Shown here: positions 47,128 to 56,334 of the stretch, one piece after another
How positions within the stretch are numbered: the first letter of the stretch is position 1
How the letters are laid out: every line of letters starts with the position of its first letter
Assembly (NCBI GenBank): GCA_937136395.1
Contig: CAKZOI010000035.1
Location: 1-64,000 of the forward strand
Length of the DNA stretch: 64,000 nt
Source of the DNA: an uncultured Opitutia bacterium
GTDB taxonomy: Bacteria; Verrucomicrobiota; Verrucomicrobiia; Opitutales; Coraliomargaritaceae
Direction of reading: 5' to 3'
Program-made: the position numbers and the translations under genes
Notes under the pieces: model-generated
Seen by the model: only the letters and a program-made list of their open reading frames with translations
Databases searched by the model: none
What the model was told of the DNA's origin: nothing

Positions 47128-49281
47128 ATGTCCGCTATTAAAACAGCCAGTGCTAACTCGTCGAAACGTAAGTTCCCGTTGGAGCATACGCGCAACATCG
47201 GCATAGCTGCACATATTGACGCGGGCAAAACGACTACGACTGAGCGCATTCTCTTCTACGCAGGTGTCGTCCACAAGATGGGCGAAGTGCACGAAGGAAG
47301 CGCAACAACAGACTGGATGGATCAAGAGCGCGAGCGCGGTATCACAATTACCTCCGCTGCGATCTCTTGCAATTGGACAAATCAGCACGGCCCCTACGCC
47401 GGGATTTGTAACCAAATAAACATTATCGACACCCCCGGGCACGTCGACTTTACCGCCGAAGTGGAGCGTTCGCTCCGAGTCCTTGATGGAGCTGTCGGCG
47501 TTTTTTGTGCCGTCGCGGGCGTGCAGCCACAATCGGAAACGGTGTGGCGCCAAATGACGAAGTATAACGTGCCGCGTATTGCTTTCGTGAATAAGATGGA
47601 TCGAGTCGGTGCGGATTATTTCGCCGCGATTGAGTCCATGCGTGAGCGCCTCAAGGCAAACGCACATCCGATCTACATCCCAATCGGAGCCGAAGACGAG
47701 TTTCGTGGTGTGATCGACCTCGCATCTATGGATGCCTTGGTTTACGACCCTGCCGACGAGTCCGGCATGACTTTTGAAAAGACGGAGATCCCCGCGGATT
47801 ACGTCGATTCCGCAAATGATTACCGCGAGCAGCTCATCGAAGCACTTGCTGACTTTGACGACGACCTCGCCAACAAGTATCTCGAAGGCGAAGCACTTTC
47901 CGCCGACGATATCCGCCAGGCGATTCGCACAGCAACGATCTCACTCGACTTCTGTGGTGTGATTCCTGGCAGTGCTTTCAAGAACAAGGGCGTCCAGTCC
48001 GTTCTTGAGTCCGTGGTCAACTATCTGCCATGCCCGCTCGACCTCCCTCCAATGAAGGGTGAAAACGAGAAGGGTGGCGAAGTTGAAGTGAAGCCAGACG
48101 ATAACGCTAAGTTCGCAGGTCTCGCTTTTAAGCTGATGAACGACGGCTACGTCGGTAAACTGGTCTTTATGCGTGTTTACTCAGGCTCTCTGCAGAAAGG
48201 CACCGCGCTCTACAACCCGCGCACCGGTAAGACCGAACGCATTTCCCGCCTTCTGGTGATGAAGGCCAACTCACGCGAAGATATTGACGTTGCATATTCC
48301 GGCGATATCTGCGCCATCGTCGGTGGTCGTGACATCGTAACCGGTGATACGCTCTGCACCAAGGGCTACGACGTGCGCCTTGAGCCACCCACATTCCCTG
48401 AGCCGGTCATTTCCATGTCGATCGAGCCGAAGACTTCCGCCGACCAGGAGAAAATGGCAACCGGCCTCCAGCGCCTTTCCGAAGAGGATCCGACCTTTGT
48501 GGTCAGCTCCGATGAGGAAACCGGCCAGACTTTGATCTCCGGCATGGGCGAGCTGCACCTCGAAATCATTAAGGACCGTCTCTTCCGTGAATTTAAGGTC
48601 GGCGCCGAAGCTGGTCGTCCGCAGATCGCATACCGTGAAACCATCACTGCGAACGCTGAAGGGGAGGGCAAATTTGTCCGCCAAACCGGTGGTAGTGGTC
48701 AATACGGTCATGCTCGCATCAAAATCGAGCCGCTAGAACGTGGTGCTGGTATTGAAATCGTCGACAAGACGGTTGGCGGCGTGATTCCAAAAGAATTTAT
48801 CAAGCCAACACTCGATGGTATCCGCGAAGCGGCCAATAATGGCACCGTCGCAGGCTTCCCAGTCGTTGATTTCAAGGTCGTGCTTTTCGATGGTTCCTTC
48901 CATGACGTCGATTCCAATGAAACCTCTTTCAAAATGGCTGGTATCTTTGCCTTCCGCGATGCGATGGCGAAAGCGTCTGCAATCCTTCTCGAGCCAGTTA
49001 TGGATGTCGAAGTGGAGACACCTGAAGACTATCAAGGTGACATCATGGGCGATTTGAATCGCCGCCGTGGTCAGATTCAGAATGTTTCTGCAAAAACCGC
49101 TTTCGTTTCCGTCTGTGCTTCTGTGCCGCTCGTCGAAATGTTCGGCTACTCGACCATTGTTCGCTCTCTCAGTAAGGGCCGCGCCTCCTTCAGTATGGAG
49201 CCAGCCAGCTTCGAGGAAGTGCCACCCAATATCCTTAACACGATTTTAGAAACCTCCGGCCGTGTCCCGGTCCGTAATTAA
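47128..49281 (+). CDS. fusA: elongation factor G (canonical, str cluster)
   Basis: From the ATG at 47128 it has 717 residues and starts MSAIKTASANSSKRKFPLEH, then [21 protein letters not shown] motifs are DTPGHVDF and NKMDRVGAD; the ribosome-facing domains IV-V include RQTGGSGQYGHARI and [10 protein letters not shown]. This is the housekeeping translocase by location; a FusA2-type copy lies at 30.6 kb. An upstream TTG frame start is unlikely. tuf does not follow, unlike the E. coli str operon. Confidence 0.97.
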   Translation: MSAIKTASANSSKRKFPLEHTRNIGIAAHIDAGKTTTTERILFYAGVVHKMGEVHEGSATTDWMDQERERGITITSAAISCNWTNQHGPYAGICNQINIIDTPGHVDFTAEVERSLRVLDGAVGVFCAVAGVQPQSETVWRQMTKYNVPRIAFVNKMDRVGADYFAAIESMRERLKANAHPIYIPIGAEDEFRGVIDLASMDALVYDPADESGMTFEKTEIPADYVDSANDYREQLIEALADFDDDLANKYLEGEALSADDIRQAIRTATISLDFCGVIPGSAFKNKGVQSVLESVVNYLPCPLDLPPMKGENEKGGEVEVKPDDNAKFAGLAFKLMNDGYVGKLVFMRVYSGSLQKGTALYNPRTGKTERISRLLVMKANSREDIDVAYSGDICAIVGGRDIVTGDTLCTKGYDVRLEPPTFPEPVISMSIEPKTSADQEKMATGLQRLSEEDPTFVVSSDEETGQTLISGMGELHLEIIKDRLFREFKVGAEAGRPQIAYRETITANAEGEGKFVRQTGGSGQYGHARIKIEPLERGAGIEIVDKTVGGVIPKEFIKPTLDGIREAANNGTVAGFPVVDFKVVLFDGSFHDVDSNETSFKMAGIFAFRDAMAKASAILLEPVMDVEVETPEDYQGDIMGDLNRRRGQIQNVSAKTAFVSVCASVPLVEMFGYSTIVRSLSKGRASFSMEPASFEEVPPNILNTILETSGRVPVRN

Positions 49282-49283
49282 TC

Positions 49284-49305
49284 AGTCTTAATCCTAATCC
49301 TTTTC
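49284..49305. repeat. short TTAATCC repeat fragment after fusA
   Basis: CAGTCTTAATCCTAATCC resembles half of the TTAATC palindromic repeat at 28557-28636. It opens the 100-base fusA-rpsJ spacer, which otherwise holds pyrimidine-rich CTAACTTC units. Confidence 0.4.
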
Positions 49306-49381
49306 AGGTCACTTTGGCCTAACTTCTAACTCCTACATTCTAACTTCTTTTCACAACAACATCTCACACAAAACAAATATT

Positions 49382-49690
49382 ATGAGTGCACCACGTATCC
49401 GTATCCGCCTAAAAGGCTTTGATTATCGCGTTATCGACCAGTCTGCTGCAGACATCGTCGAAACAGCTAAGCGCTCCGGCGCACGCGTATCTGGCCCAGT
49501 GCCACTTCCAACTAAGGTTGAGAAGCTGACAGTGAACCGTTCCGTTCACGTTAACAAAAAGTCCATGGACCAATTCGAAGTCCGCACGCACAAGCGTTTG
49601 ATCGACATCGTCGAGCCAACTGCTGCGACTGTTGACGAGCTCAAGAAGCTCAATCTGCCAGCGGGTGTGGACATTTCCATCAACGTTTAA
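49382..49690 (+). CDS. rpsJ: 30S ribosomal protein S10
   Basis: The 102-residue S10 reads [20 protein letters not shown] and ends near [14 protein letters not shown]. It functions in the 30S head and, with NusB, in antitermination. It is preceded by a 100-base spacer and followed by an unusually long 151-base gap with two stem-loops before rplC, so regulation of the S10 part may start after this gene. Confidence 0.98.
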   Translation: MSAPRIRIRLKGFDYRVIDQSAADIVETAKRSGARVSGPVPLPTKVEKLTVNRSVHVNKKSMDQFEVRTHKRLIDIVEPTAATVDELKKLNLPAGVDISINV

Positions 49691-49710
49691 AAATAATTGT
49701 CATCTTTTGG

Positions 49711-49750
49711 TTGACGAGCGTCGGAAAAGCCTCTTTTTTCCGTCGCTCGC
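49711..49750 (+). terminator. stem-loop after rpsJ (attenuator candidate)
   Basis: GAGCGTCGGAAAA pairs with TTTTTCCGTCGCTC (one T-T mismatch), loop gcctctt. The T-run is inside the stem, with none after it, so this may be a transcriptional pause/processing hairpin rather than a full terminator. Confidence 0.5.
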
Positions 49751-49794
49751 TTCCCAATTGAGGCGATAAATCACATTTTAATTAACTCTCTAAC

Positions 49795-49830
49795 GCAGGT
49801 CTAGTAAACGGAGCACCCTGTTCCACCTGC
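49795..49830 (+). promoter_or_regulatory. structured leader upstream of rplC
   Basis: The outer stem GCAGGT/ACCTGC encloses a 5'-side bulge ctagtaaac and an inner stem GGAGCA-ccc-TGTTCC (one G-U). It ends 11 bases before the rplC start. Its position suggests autoregulation by a ribosomal protein such as L3 or L4, by analogy with S10 leaders. Confidence 0.5.
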
Positions 49831-49841
49831 CAATTAGTATT

Positions 49842-50486
49842 ATGAACGTAGCCCTATTAGGTAAAAAGATAGGAATGACGCAGGTATTTGACGAAAACAA
49901 TCGTCTGATCCCTGTCACAGTCATTGAAGCAGGACCTTGCCCTGTTACTCAGGTCAAGTCCGAGGAGACAGACGGTTACAACGCTGTCCAGATCGGATAT
50001 CGTCCGCAAAAAGAGCATCGCCTTTCCAAGGCTGCACTCGGCCACTTCAAGAAGGCCGGTGTTGAGCCAATGTCTGAACTTCAAGAGTTCCGCACAAATG
50101 GTGATGCTGAATTGAGCGTTGGTGATGTGCTCACCGTGGAGCGTTTTGAGGCCGGTCAAAAAATTGATGTCATCGGCACCTCTAAGGGACGTGGTTTCCA
50201 AGGTGTCGTGAAGCGTTACGGTTTTGCAGGGGGGCCTGCATCTCACGGTTCGATGTTCCACCGCCGCGGTGGTTCGTATGGTATGTGCCAATGGCCAGGC
50301 CACGTGATCAAGGGCAAGAAAATGCCAGGTCACATGGGTGATGTGCAGCGCACCGTCCAGAACCTAGAAGTTGTTAAGGTTATCGCAGACAAGAATCTTA
50401 TCCTTATTAAGGGTAGTATTCCTGGTTCTCGTGGTGGCTTCGTCACAGTCCGCACTGCGGTTAAAACCAAAAGATCACAGGCATAG
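49842..50486 (+). CDS. rplC: 50S ribosomal protein L3
   Basis: The 214-residue L3 has a short start (LLGKKIGMTQVFDENNRLIP) and the central DVIGTSKGRGFQGVVKRYGF that reaches the peptidyl transferase centre. The GGSYGMCQWPGHVIKGKKMP loop contains the usual methylated Gln region. It is the first gene after the structured leader and lacks a Shine-Dalgarno. Confidence 0.98.
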   Translation: MNVALLGKKIGMTQVFDENNRLIPVTVIEAGPCPVTQVKSEETDGYNAVQIGYRPQKEHRLSKAALGHFKKAGVEPMSELQEFRTNGDAELSVGDVLTVERFEAGQKIDVIGTSKGRGFQGVVKRYGFAGGPASHGSMFHRRGGSYGMCQWPGHVIKGKKMPGHMGDVQRTVQNLEVVKVIADKNLILIKGSIPGSRGGFVTVRTAVKTKRSQA

Positions 50487-50514
50487 CCTCTGATGACGAA
50501 AGGACATACCTACA

Positions 50515-51153
50515 ATGAAACTTAAAGTATTTTCAACCGACGGAAGCTCCAGCAAAGAACAAGAATTTGCTCAGTTTCCGACATTCGAAGGTGATAAGGG
50601 CGTAGCCGCTCTTCGCCAAGTCGTTCTCGCTCACCAAGCGAATGCCCGCCAAGGTAATGCGTCTACTAAAACACGCGCTGAAGTTGCGGGTTCTGGTAAG
50701 AAGCTCTTCCGCCAAAAAGGTAGCGGCACAGCTCGTCAAGGTGACCGTCGCACACCGCACCAACGTCATGGTGGTGTGGCACACGGCCCGAAGCCACGCG
50801 ACTTCTCACAAAAGATCAATCGCAAGATGAAGGCACTCGCTTTTCAGCGTGCACTTTTTGAGCGCGCTAATGAGGGCGGCATCTCTGTAATCGAAGCAGT
50901 CGAAGTGAAAGAGCCAAAGACTAAGCTCTTTAGCAATGTGCTAAACGGCGTGCTTCCAACTCGCGGCAAAGTCTTGATCGTCGATGACGCATTTGAAAAC
51001 AACGCTGCACTCGCTGCTCGCAATATCGAGGGTGTTTCCCTCTCTGAAGCGGGCAACCTCAGCACACTCGACGTCGTCCGCTACCGCCACATCCTTGTGA
51101 GCGCGAAGGGCATCGAAACTCTTATCGCTCGTGCAAATGGAGGTGAAAAGTAA
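50515..51153 (+). CDS. rplD: 50S ribosomal protein L4
   Basis: The 212-residue L4 has the tunnel-lining loop KLFRQKGSGTARQGDRRTPH followed by QRHGGVAHGP. The N-terminal FSTDGSSSKEQEFAQFPTF is rather divergent. In other bacteria L4 represses the S10 operon via its leader, which makes the hairpins before rplC interesting. It overlaps rplW by one base. Confidence 0.97.
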   Translation: MKLKVFSTDGSSSKEQEFAQFPTFEGDKGVAALRQVVLAHQANARQGNASTKTRAEVAGSGKKLFRQKGSGTARQGDRRTPHQRHGGVAHGPKPRDFSQKINRKMKALAFQRALFERANEGGISVIEAVEVKEPKTKLFSNVLNGVLPTRGKVLIVDDAFENNAALAARNIEGVSLSEAGNLSTLDVVRYRHILVSAKGIETLIARANGGEK

Positions 51154-51443
51154 TGATTATCGCCGATACAATTCTTAAAGAATATCGCGTCACTGAGAAG
51201 GCTGCTCTTCTCTCCGCGAATCACAACCAATATACCTTCGAAGTGGCACCGTCCGCAAATCGTATCGAAGTCGCTCGCGCTGTCGCGAAGGTCTTCAATG
51301 TAGAAGTCGTAAAGGTAAACATCCTTAACAAAAAGCCTAAGGTGAAGACCGATCGCTCTCGCAAGGGACGTCCCGGCACTAAAGGCGGCCACAAGAAGGC
51401 CATCGTTACTCTTAAAGAGGGCGACAAGATTGAACTCGTCTAA
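51153..51443 (+). CDS. rplW: 50S ribosomal protein L23
   Basis: The 96-residue L23 reads [20 protein letters not shown] and [20 protein letters not shown]. It lies at the exit of the peptide tunnel, where it docks trigger factor and SRP. A good Shine-Dalgarno GGAGGTG lies at 51139-51145, and the start overlaps the rplD stop (TAATG), so coupling is likely. Confidence 0.97.
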   Translation: MIIADTILKEYRVTEKAALLSANHNQYTFEVAPSANRIEVARAVAKVFNVEVVKVNILNKKPKVKTDRSRKGRPGTKGGHKKAIVTLKEGDKIELV

Positions 51444-51463
51444 GACGCAGGAGAAATAACATC

Positions 51464-52309
51464 ATGCCACTCGTAGATTCCAGACCTTTGACTCCCGGCC
51501 AACGTTTCCTCACACGAAACAAGCAGGACGTCTCCAAGAAGAAGCCAGAGCGCCGTCTTACCACTTACAAGCACAACAAGAAGGGCCGTAATTGCTACGG
51601 TCGTATCACTTCTCGTCGTCGTGGTGGTGGTCACAAACGCGCTTACCGCATTATCGATTTTCGTCGTGATAAGATCGACATCCCTGCAAACGTGCAGGCG
51701 ATTGAATACGATCCAAATCGTTCCGCTAATCTCGCTCTCCTTGCGTATGCAGACGGCGAAAAACGCTACATTCTTGCACCTCGCGGTGTGACTGCAGGCG
51801 ATACACTCGTCAGTACAAACACACGCGCTGAATTCAATGTCGGAGACAGCCTTCCTTTGGCAATCATCCCGCCAGCCACTAAGATTCATGCAATTGAGCT
51901 TCACCCAGGTCGCGGTGCGCAAATCGCACGTTCTGCAGGTCAGTCGGCTCAACTTGTTTCAGTTGATGGTGAACGTGCCACTGTGAAGTTGCCTTCTGGT
52001 GAAATCCGCTTCCTTAACTCTCGTTGCCGCGCAACGATTGGAGAAGTTGGCAATCACGAGCATCAAAACCAAAGCCTTGGTAAAGCGGGTCGTAACCGCT
52101 GGCTTGGTCGTCGCCCACGTGTTCGTGGTGTTGCGATGAACCCTGTCGATCACCCTATGGGTGGTGGTGAAGGCCGCACTTCTGGTGGTGGTCACCCACA
52201 ATCTCCTTGGGGTCAACTCTCGAAGGGCTTCCCGACTCGCAAGAAGTCTAATCCAACCAATTCGCAAATCGTTGTTCGTCGCAACGGTCGTCAATTGAAG
52301 AAAAAATAA
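51464..52309 (+). CDS. rplB: 50S ribosomal protein L2
   Basis: The 281-residue L2 has RGRGTGCYGR-like [31 protein letters not shown], and the conserved His in the [15 protein letters not shown] loop ([20 protein letters not shown]), needed for peptidyl transferase assembly. Shine-Dalgarno AGGAGA is at 51449-51454. 16 bases separate it from rpsS. Confidence 0.98.
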   Translation: MPLVDSRPLTPGQRFLTRNKQDVSKKKPERRLTTYKHNKKGRNCYGRITSRRRGGGHKRAYRIIDFRRDKIDIPANVQAIEYDPNRSANLALLAYADGEKRYILAPRGVTAGDTLVSTNTRAEFNVGDSLPLAIIPPATKIHAIELHPGRGAQIARSAGQSAQLVSVDGERATVKLPSGEIRFLNSRCRATIGEVGNHEHQNQSLGKAGRNRWLGRRPRVRGVAMNPVDHPMGGGEGRTSGGGHPQSPWGQLSKGFPTRKKSNPTNSQIVVRRNGRQLKKK

Positions 52310-52325
52310 ATCAATTCTTTAAGCT

Positions 52326-52595
52326 ATGTCCCGTTCCGTAAAAAAAGGTTTCTTTGTCGATCCACATCTCTCCAAAAAGGTAGTGGTCGCTCAAGCCAAC
52401 AACGACCGCAAGCCGATCCAAACATGGTCGCGCCGTTCGACAATTACTCCCGACTTCGTCGGCCTCAACTTCAACGTTCATAACGGCCGCAGCTTTTTGC
52501 CCGTTTATGTGACTGAGAACATGGTTGGCCACAAGCTTGGAGAGTTCGCTCCAACACGCACCTTCAAGGGTCACCCTGCAGGTAAGGCTAAATAA
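52326..52595 (+). CDS. rpsS: 30S ribosomal protein S19
   Basis: The 89-residue S19 starts [19 protein letters not shown] and contains [19 protein letters not shown] and [20 protein letters not shown]. It sits in the 30S head near the A site with S13. It is followed, unusually, by a gene for an exported protein rather than directly by rplV. Confidence 0.98.
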   Translation: MSRSVKKGFFVDPHLSKKVVVAQANNDRKPIQTWSRRSTITPDFVGLNFNVHNGRSFLPVYVTENMVGHKLGEFAPTRTFKGHPAGKAK

Positions 52596-52619
52596 TCCGC
52601 TCAACCGCGATTAACTATT

Positions 52620-52994
52620 ATGCAACATTCGTCCATATCACGTTTTACTAAGCTAGCTAGCTTACTCCTTTGCGGAGTGCTGGTTGCCGGTAGCGTTGTG
52701 TGCGCGAGTGTTCCAGCATTTGTCAAAGAGTCACTCTACACACCATATGAGGCGAAAGTCGCATCCGTGGAATCGTCTCTCTCAGCCGACGTCGTTCTTA
52801 TCGACGGCGGCTTAGAGCAGGGGATACGCCTCGGAATGGTTTGCACTGTGAGTCGTGGATTTAAATCCGTTGGCGAATTGATCATCATCGAATCTCGAAG
52901 CGACCGCGCAGCAGGACTTATCCTCGAGTTGGTCGACGACTCTATCATTCAAGCGGGAGATACTGCCCGCGTAAAAACAATTCAAAACAGCTGA
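52620..52994 (+). CDS. small exported protein inserted in the S10 operon, unknown
   Basis: The 124-residue product has a clear signal peptide (basic SRFTK, hydrophobic LASLLLCGVLVAGSV, cleavage near VCA-SV). The mature part is a small beta-domain: VASVESSLSADVVLIDGGLE, QGIRLGMVCTVSRGFKSVGE, then a repeat-like LIIIESRSDRAAGLILELV and QAGDTARVKTI. This resembles the C-terminal (FlgT-C-like) barrel found in some cell-envelope proteins. It lies 24 bases after rpsS and 5 bases before rplV on the same strand, so it is co-transcribed. No ribosomal protein matches it. Confidence 0.75.
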   Translation: MQHSSISRFTKLASLLLCGVLVAGSVVCASVPAFVKESLYTPYEAKVASVESSLSADVVLIDGGLEQGIRLGMVCTVSRGFKSVGELIIIESRSDRAAGLILELVDDSIIQAGDTARVKTIQNS

Positions 52995-52999
52995 ATCTC

Positions 53000-53335
53000 A
53001 TGCAGGTCCAAGCCTATACAAAATACGCCCGTATGTCGCCCCGCAAGGTGCGTGATATCACCCGTGCCATCCAAGGTCAAAATGCCGCTGAGGCAGTCGA
53101 AATCTTGCGCTTTATTCCGCGCAAGTCGGCACGTCTCGTAAGCAAGACCCTCCAGTCGGCCATTGCGAATGCGGAAAACAATAACAACTTATCTTCGGAT
53201 GCGCTCAAGATCGAGTCCGCTACTGTTGAGCAAGGTCCAGCGTTTAAGCGCTTTCGTCCTGCGGCTCGTGGTTCGGCTCACCCTTACAAGAAGCAGACTA
53301 GCCACATCCGTATCATCCTCACTGACGAGGCTTAA
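53000..53335 (+). CDS. rplV: 50S ribosomal protein L22
   Basis: The 111-residue L22 has YARMSPRKVRDITRAIQGQN, ENNNNLSSDALKIESATVEQ, and the tunnel-loop region KRFRPAARGSAHPYKKQTSH. It lies 5 bases after the exported-protein gene and 23 bases before rpsC. Confidence 0.97.
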   Translation: MQVQAYTKYARMSPRKVRDITRAIQGQNAAEAVEILRFIPRKSARLVSKTLQSAIANAENNNNLSSDALKIESATVEQGPAFKRFRPAARGSAHPYKKQTSHIRIILTDEA

Positions 53336-53358
53336 GATCTAACCGACATTCTTTTATT

Positions 53359-53991
53359 ATGGGACAGAAAGTTCATCCAATCGGCTTCCGCCTTGCAGTA
53401 ACTCGTGACTGGGATTCACGCTGGTATGCTAACAAAAAGCAATACCCTGAATACATTAAGGAGGACCACACCATCCGCACCTTTCTCACAGAAAAGCTTC
53501 GCTATGCATCCGTGCCTCGTATCTTCATCGAGCGTGCCTCTGGTCGTATCCGTGTTAAGATCTTTACTGCACGTCCAGGTGTTGTCATCGGTCGTAAAGG
53601 TGCTGAGCTCGATAAGCTCAAGGAGACACTGAACAAGAAGGTTGGCAAAGAGATCATGCTCGACATCCAGGAAGTGAAACGCCCGGACCTGTCTGCACAG
53701 TTGGTCGCAGAGAATGTTGCGCTTCAACTTGAGCGTCGTATTGCATTTCGTCGCGCCATGAAGCGTGCGGTTCAAACAACTATGGCTATGGGTGCTGACG
53801 GTATTCGTATTCAATGTGGTGGTCGCCTCGGTGGTGCTGATATCGCTCGCACAGAGCAGCAGCGTCAAGGACGTGTGCCTTTACAAACACTTCGCGCAAA
53901 CATCAACTACGGGTTCAGTGAAGCATCCACAGTTTACGGCATCATCGGTGTCAAATGCTGGATCTGCCTTCCTGACGAAGAGTCTGCATAA
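53359..53991 (+). CDS. rpsC: 30S ribosomal protein S3
   Basis: The 210-residue S3 starts MGQKVHPIGFRLAVTRDWDS, has the KH domain ARPGVVIGRKGAELDKLKE, and the C-terminal LGGADIARTEQQRQGRVPLQ followed by GFSEASTVYGIIGVKCW. It lines the mRNA entry channel. The helicase-associated residues RTE are kept. Confidence 0.98.
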   Translation: MGQKVHPIGFRLAVTRDWDSRWYANKKQYPEYIKEDHTIRTFLTEKLRYASVPRIFIERASGRIRVKIFTARPGVVIGRKGAELDKLKETLNKKVGKEIMLDIQEVKRPDLSAQLVAENVALQLERRIAFRRAMKRAVQTTMAMGADGIRIQCGGRLGGADIARTEQQRQGRVPLQTLRANINYGFSEASTVYGIIGVKCWICLPDEESA

Positions 53992-54036
53992 GCGTATTCA
54001 CGTAACTTAATTTTTAACTCTTAAACTGAGCGAACA

Positions 54037-54450
54037 ATGGCATTACTCCCATCACGCACTAAATACCGCAAGGTTCACACCGGTCGCATTTACGGCACCG
54101 CACAAACTTGTAACGCACTCGCTTTCGGCGAATTCGGTATCCAATCCCTCACACGTGGTCGCATGACTTCTCAACAGATCGAAGCTGCTCGTGTGGCGAT
54201 GACTCGTAGCCTGAAACGTAAAGGTAAAGTCTGGATCCGTGTTTTCCCTCACAAGCCTGTGACCAAGAAGCCAGCTGAAACTCGTATGGGTAAAGGTAAG
54301 GGTTCTGTTGAAAAATGGGTCGCTGTGATTCGCCCAGGCACAATGCTTTTCGAAATTGCTGGTTGCTCTGCAACAGCTGCCCGTGAAGCACTTCGCCTCG
54401 CTGACACTAAGTTGCCGTTTCACTGCCGCTTCGTGACTCGCGAAGACTAA
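54037..54450 (+). CDS. rplP: 50S ribosomal protein L16
   Basis: The 137-residue L16 starts [20 protein letters not shown], a variant of the usual (L/S)PK.TK.RK.HRGR, then [40 protein letters not shown], and KLPFHCRFV at the end. It contacts the acceptor stem of A-site tRNA. Confidence 0.97.
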   Translation: MALLPSRTKYRKVHTGRIYGTAQTCNALAFGEFGIQSLTRGRMTSQQIEAARVAMTRSLKRKGKVWIRVFPHKPVTKKPAETRMGKGKGSVEKWVAVIRPGTMLFEIAGCSATAAREALRLADTKLPFHCRFVTRED

Positions 54451-54474
54451 ACCACTATTTTAAAGGAATTTACT

Positions 54475-54678
54475 ATGAGCACAAAAGATATCCGCGAAAT
54501 GTCCGAAGTTGAAATCGAAAAGAAACTGCGCGACACCCGTGACGCTCACGTCAATCTTCGTATGCGCAAGCAGACTGGTCAGGTCGAAAAGCCACACGAA
54601 TTCACTAACTTGCGTCGCGAAATCGCACGCCTTGAAACAATTCTCAAAGAAAAGAAGCTGGCTTCGGCCAATGCTTAA
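54475..54678 (+). CDS. rpmC: 50S ribosomal protein L29
   Basis: The 67-residue two-helix protein reads DIREMSEVEIEKKLRDTRDA and ARLETILKEKKLA. It lies next to L23 at the tunnel exit. It has a good leader AAAGGAATTTACT before the ATG. Confidence 0.95.
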   Translation: MSTKDIREMSEVEIEKKLRDTRDAHVNLRMRKQTGQVEKPHEFTNLRREIARLETILKEKKLASANA

Positions 54679-54698
54679 ACGTTTAAGCCGCTACGAAT

Positions 54699-54977
54699 AT
54701 GGAAGCTACTCGCAACTCTCGCAAGTCACTCACAGGAACGGTAACAAGCCGCTCCGGAGATAAGACAATCAAAGTCACTTACTCTTACAAAGTCCCGCAC
54801 CCTCTCTATAAGAAGGAAATTAAGCGTAAGACTGTTGTGCACGCACACGACGAAGCCAACGAGTGTGGTCTCGGCGACAAAGTCGAGATTATGGAAACTC
54901 GCCCGCTTAGTAAACTAAAGCGCTGGCGTGTGACACGTCTACTCGAAGTTGCTCCTAAGATTGGCGACGAAGCGTAG
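54699..54977 (+). CDS. rpsQ: 30S ribosomal protein S17
   Basis: The 92-residue OB-fold S17 has SRKSLTGTVTSRSGDKTIKV, HPLYKKEIKRKTVVHAHDEA and VEIMETRPLSKLKRWRVTRL. It binds 16S rRNA early in assembly. 51 bases follow before rplN. Confidence 0.97.
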   Translation: MEATRNSRKSLTGTVTSRSGDKTIKVTYSYKVPHPLYKKEIKRKTVVHAHDEANECGLGDKVEIMETRPLSKLKRWRVTRLLEVAPKIGDEA

Positions 54978-55028
54978 TTATACGGCAGCAGCCTATTATT
55001 ATTTTAACCGATTAACGGAGATTTAGCT

Positions 55029-55391
55029 ATGATACAGATGAACAGCCGCGTATTTGTCGCGGATAACACAGGAGCCAAGGAAGCGGAGATGATCCGTCGT
55101 ATTGGACAAAACAAGCGCACAGCAGCGGTCGGTGATGTTGTGATCTGCAACGTCAAAGTTGCTTCAACAGACGCGTCTGTCAAAAAGGGTGAAGTGGTTC
55201 GTGGTGTGGTTGTTCGCACTAAAGCACCAGTTCGTCGTGGAGATGGTAGCTATGTCCGCTTCGATAACAACGCTATCGTTATCATCAACACCGATGGTAA
55301 TCCTAAAGGCACTCGTATCTTTGGCCCCGTAGCTCGTGAGCTGCGTGCTAAATTTATGAAGATCATTTCACTTGCACCGGAGGTTCTCTAA
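55029..55391 (+). CDS. rplN: 50S ribosomal protein L14
   Basis: The 120-residue L14 starts [20 protein letters not shown] and contains [20 protein letters not shown] and [14 protein letters not shown]. It is the binding site of ribosome silencing factor RsfS. Shine-Dalgarno GGAG lies 8 bases upstream of the ATG. Only 2 bases separate it from rplX. Confidence 0.98.
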   Translation: MIQMNSRVFVADNTGAKEAEMIRRIGQNKRTAAVGDVVICNVKVASTDASVKKGEVVRGVVVRTKAPVRRGDGSYVRFDNNAIVIINTDGNPKGTRIFGPVARELRAKFMKIISLAPEVL

Positions 55392-55393
55392 TC

Positions 55394-55636
55394 ATGTCCA
55401 AAGCAATTAAACGCGAAGAAGAAGTTGTCGTCATCTCAGGTGCACACAAAGGCAAGCGTGGCAAAGTATTGTCCGTTCAAGCTGGTGAGCGCGTCCTCGT
55501 TGAAGGCGTCAACCTAATCACTAAATATGAGCGTAAGACTCAAGAGAACCCAGAGGGTGGTTCCGTTGAGCGCGAAGCGCCCATTCATTATTCCAACGTC
55601 ATGTTGGCTGCTAAATACGACGCCAAGCAAAAATAA
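55394..55636 (+). CDS. rplX: 50S ribosomal protein L24
   Basis: The 80-residue KOW-motif protein reads VVVISGAHKGKRGKVLSVQA, NLITKYERKTQENPEGGSVE and APIHYSNVML. It is an assembly initiator of the large subunit. Slightly short compared with 100-105 residues in proteobacteria, but complete. Confidence 0.96.
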   Translation: MSKAIKREEEVVVISGAHKGKRGKVLSVQAGERVLVEGVNLITKYERKTQENPEGGSVEREAPIHYSNVMLAAKYDAKQK

Positions 55637-55732
55637 ACGAGCTTGCCTGTCGGTCTAAAAGCCACATTTTCACGCACTTTTTCTAAAATCACATCAAAAT
55701 GTGCCGGGTCAGAAATCCGGCCGATACAAACG

Positions 55733-56314
55733 ATGGCTACATTACTACAAAAACACTACGCTGATACAGTTGTTCCCGCACTTAAAGAAAAGTTCGGTTA
55801 CACAAATGTACACTGTATTCCAGCGATCAAAAAGATCGTAATCAATTCCGGCTTCAATGCGACTGCGGATAAGAACCACATTGCATACGTGCATGAGGAA
55901 ATTGGTAAGATCTCTGGTCAACGCCCTGTCACCACAAAGGCAAAGCTCAGTATCTCGAACTTTAAGTTGCGTGAAGAACAACCAATTGGTTGCAAGGTAA
56001 CGCTTCGTGGAGAGGCGATGTATGACTTCCTCGTGCGTCTTATCAGCATCGCGCTTCCTGCGATTCGTGACTTCCGTGGCGTGCCAACACGCTTTGATGG
56101 TAAAGGTAATTACACATTAGGTGTGAGTGATCACACGATCTTTCCTGAAATCAGTGCAGAAGGCACCAACGCCCAAATGGGTATGGATATCTGCATCAAC
56201 ACCAGTGCGAAAACAGATGAAGAAGGCCGCGAATTACTCGCTCTCTTCGGTGTTCCTTTCCGTAAAACAAGTGCCGAAGTCGAAGCAGCTGAAGCTGCTG
56301 CCGCTACTGCATAA
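55733..56314 (+). CDS. rplE: 50S ribosomal protein L5
   Basis: From the ATG at 55733 it has 193 residues, beginning [20 protein letters not shown]. Motifs are [54 protein letters not shown] and FPEI. It binds 5S rRNA and contacts the P-site tRNA. The frame is open upstream to 55643, but that stretch does not look like L5. The tail [11 protein letters not shown] is extra. A 96-base gap before the start contains the small hairpin GCCGG-gtcagaaat-CCGGC. Confidence 0.96.
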   Translation: MATLLQKHYADTVVPALKEKFGYTNVHCIPAIKKIVINSGFNATADKNHIAYVHEEIGKISGQRPVTTKAKLSISNFKLREEQPIGCKVTLRGEAMYDFLVRLISIALPAIRDFRGVPTRFDGKGNYTLGVSDHTIFPEISAEGTNAQMGMDICINTSAKTDEEGRELLALFGVPFRKTSAEVEAAEAAAATA

Positions 56315-56334
56315 GCTTTCAACTAGACTTTCTT

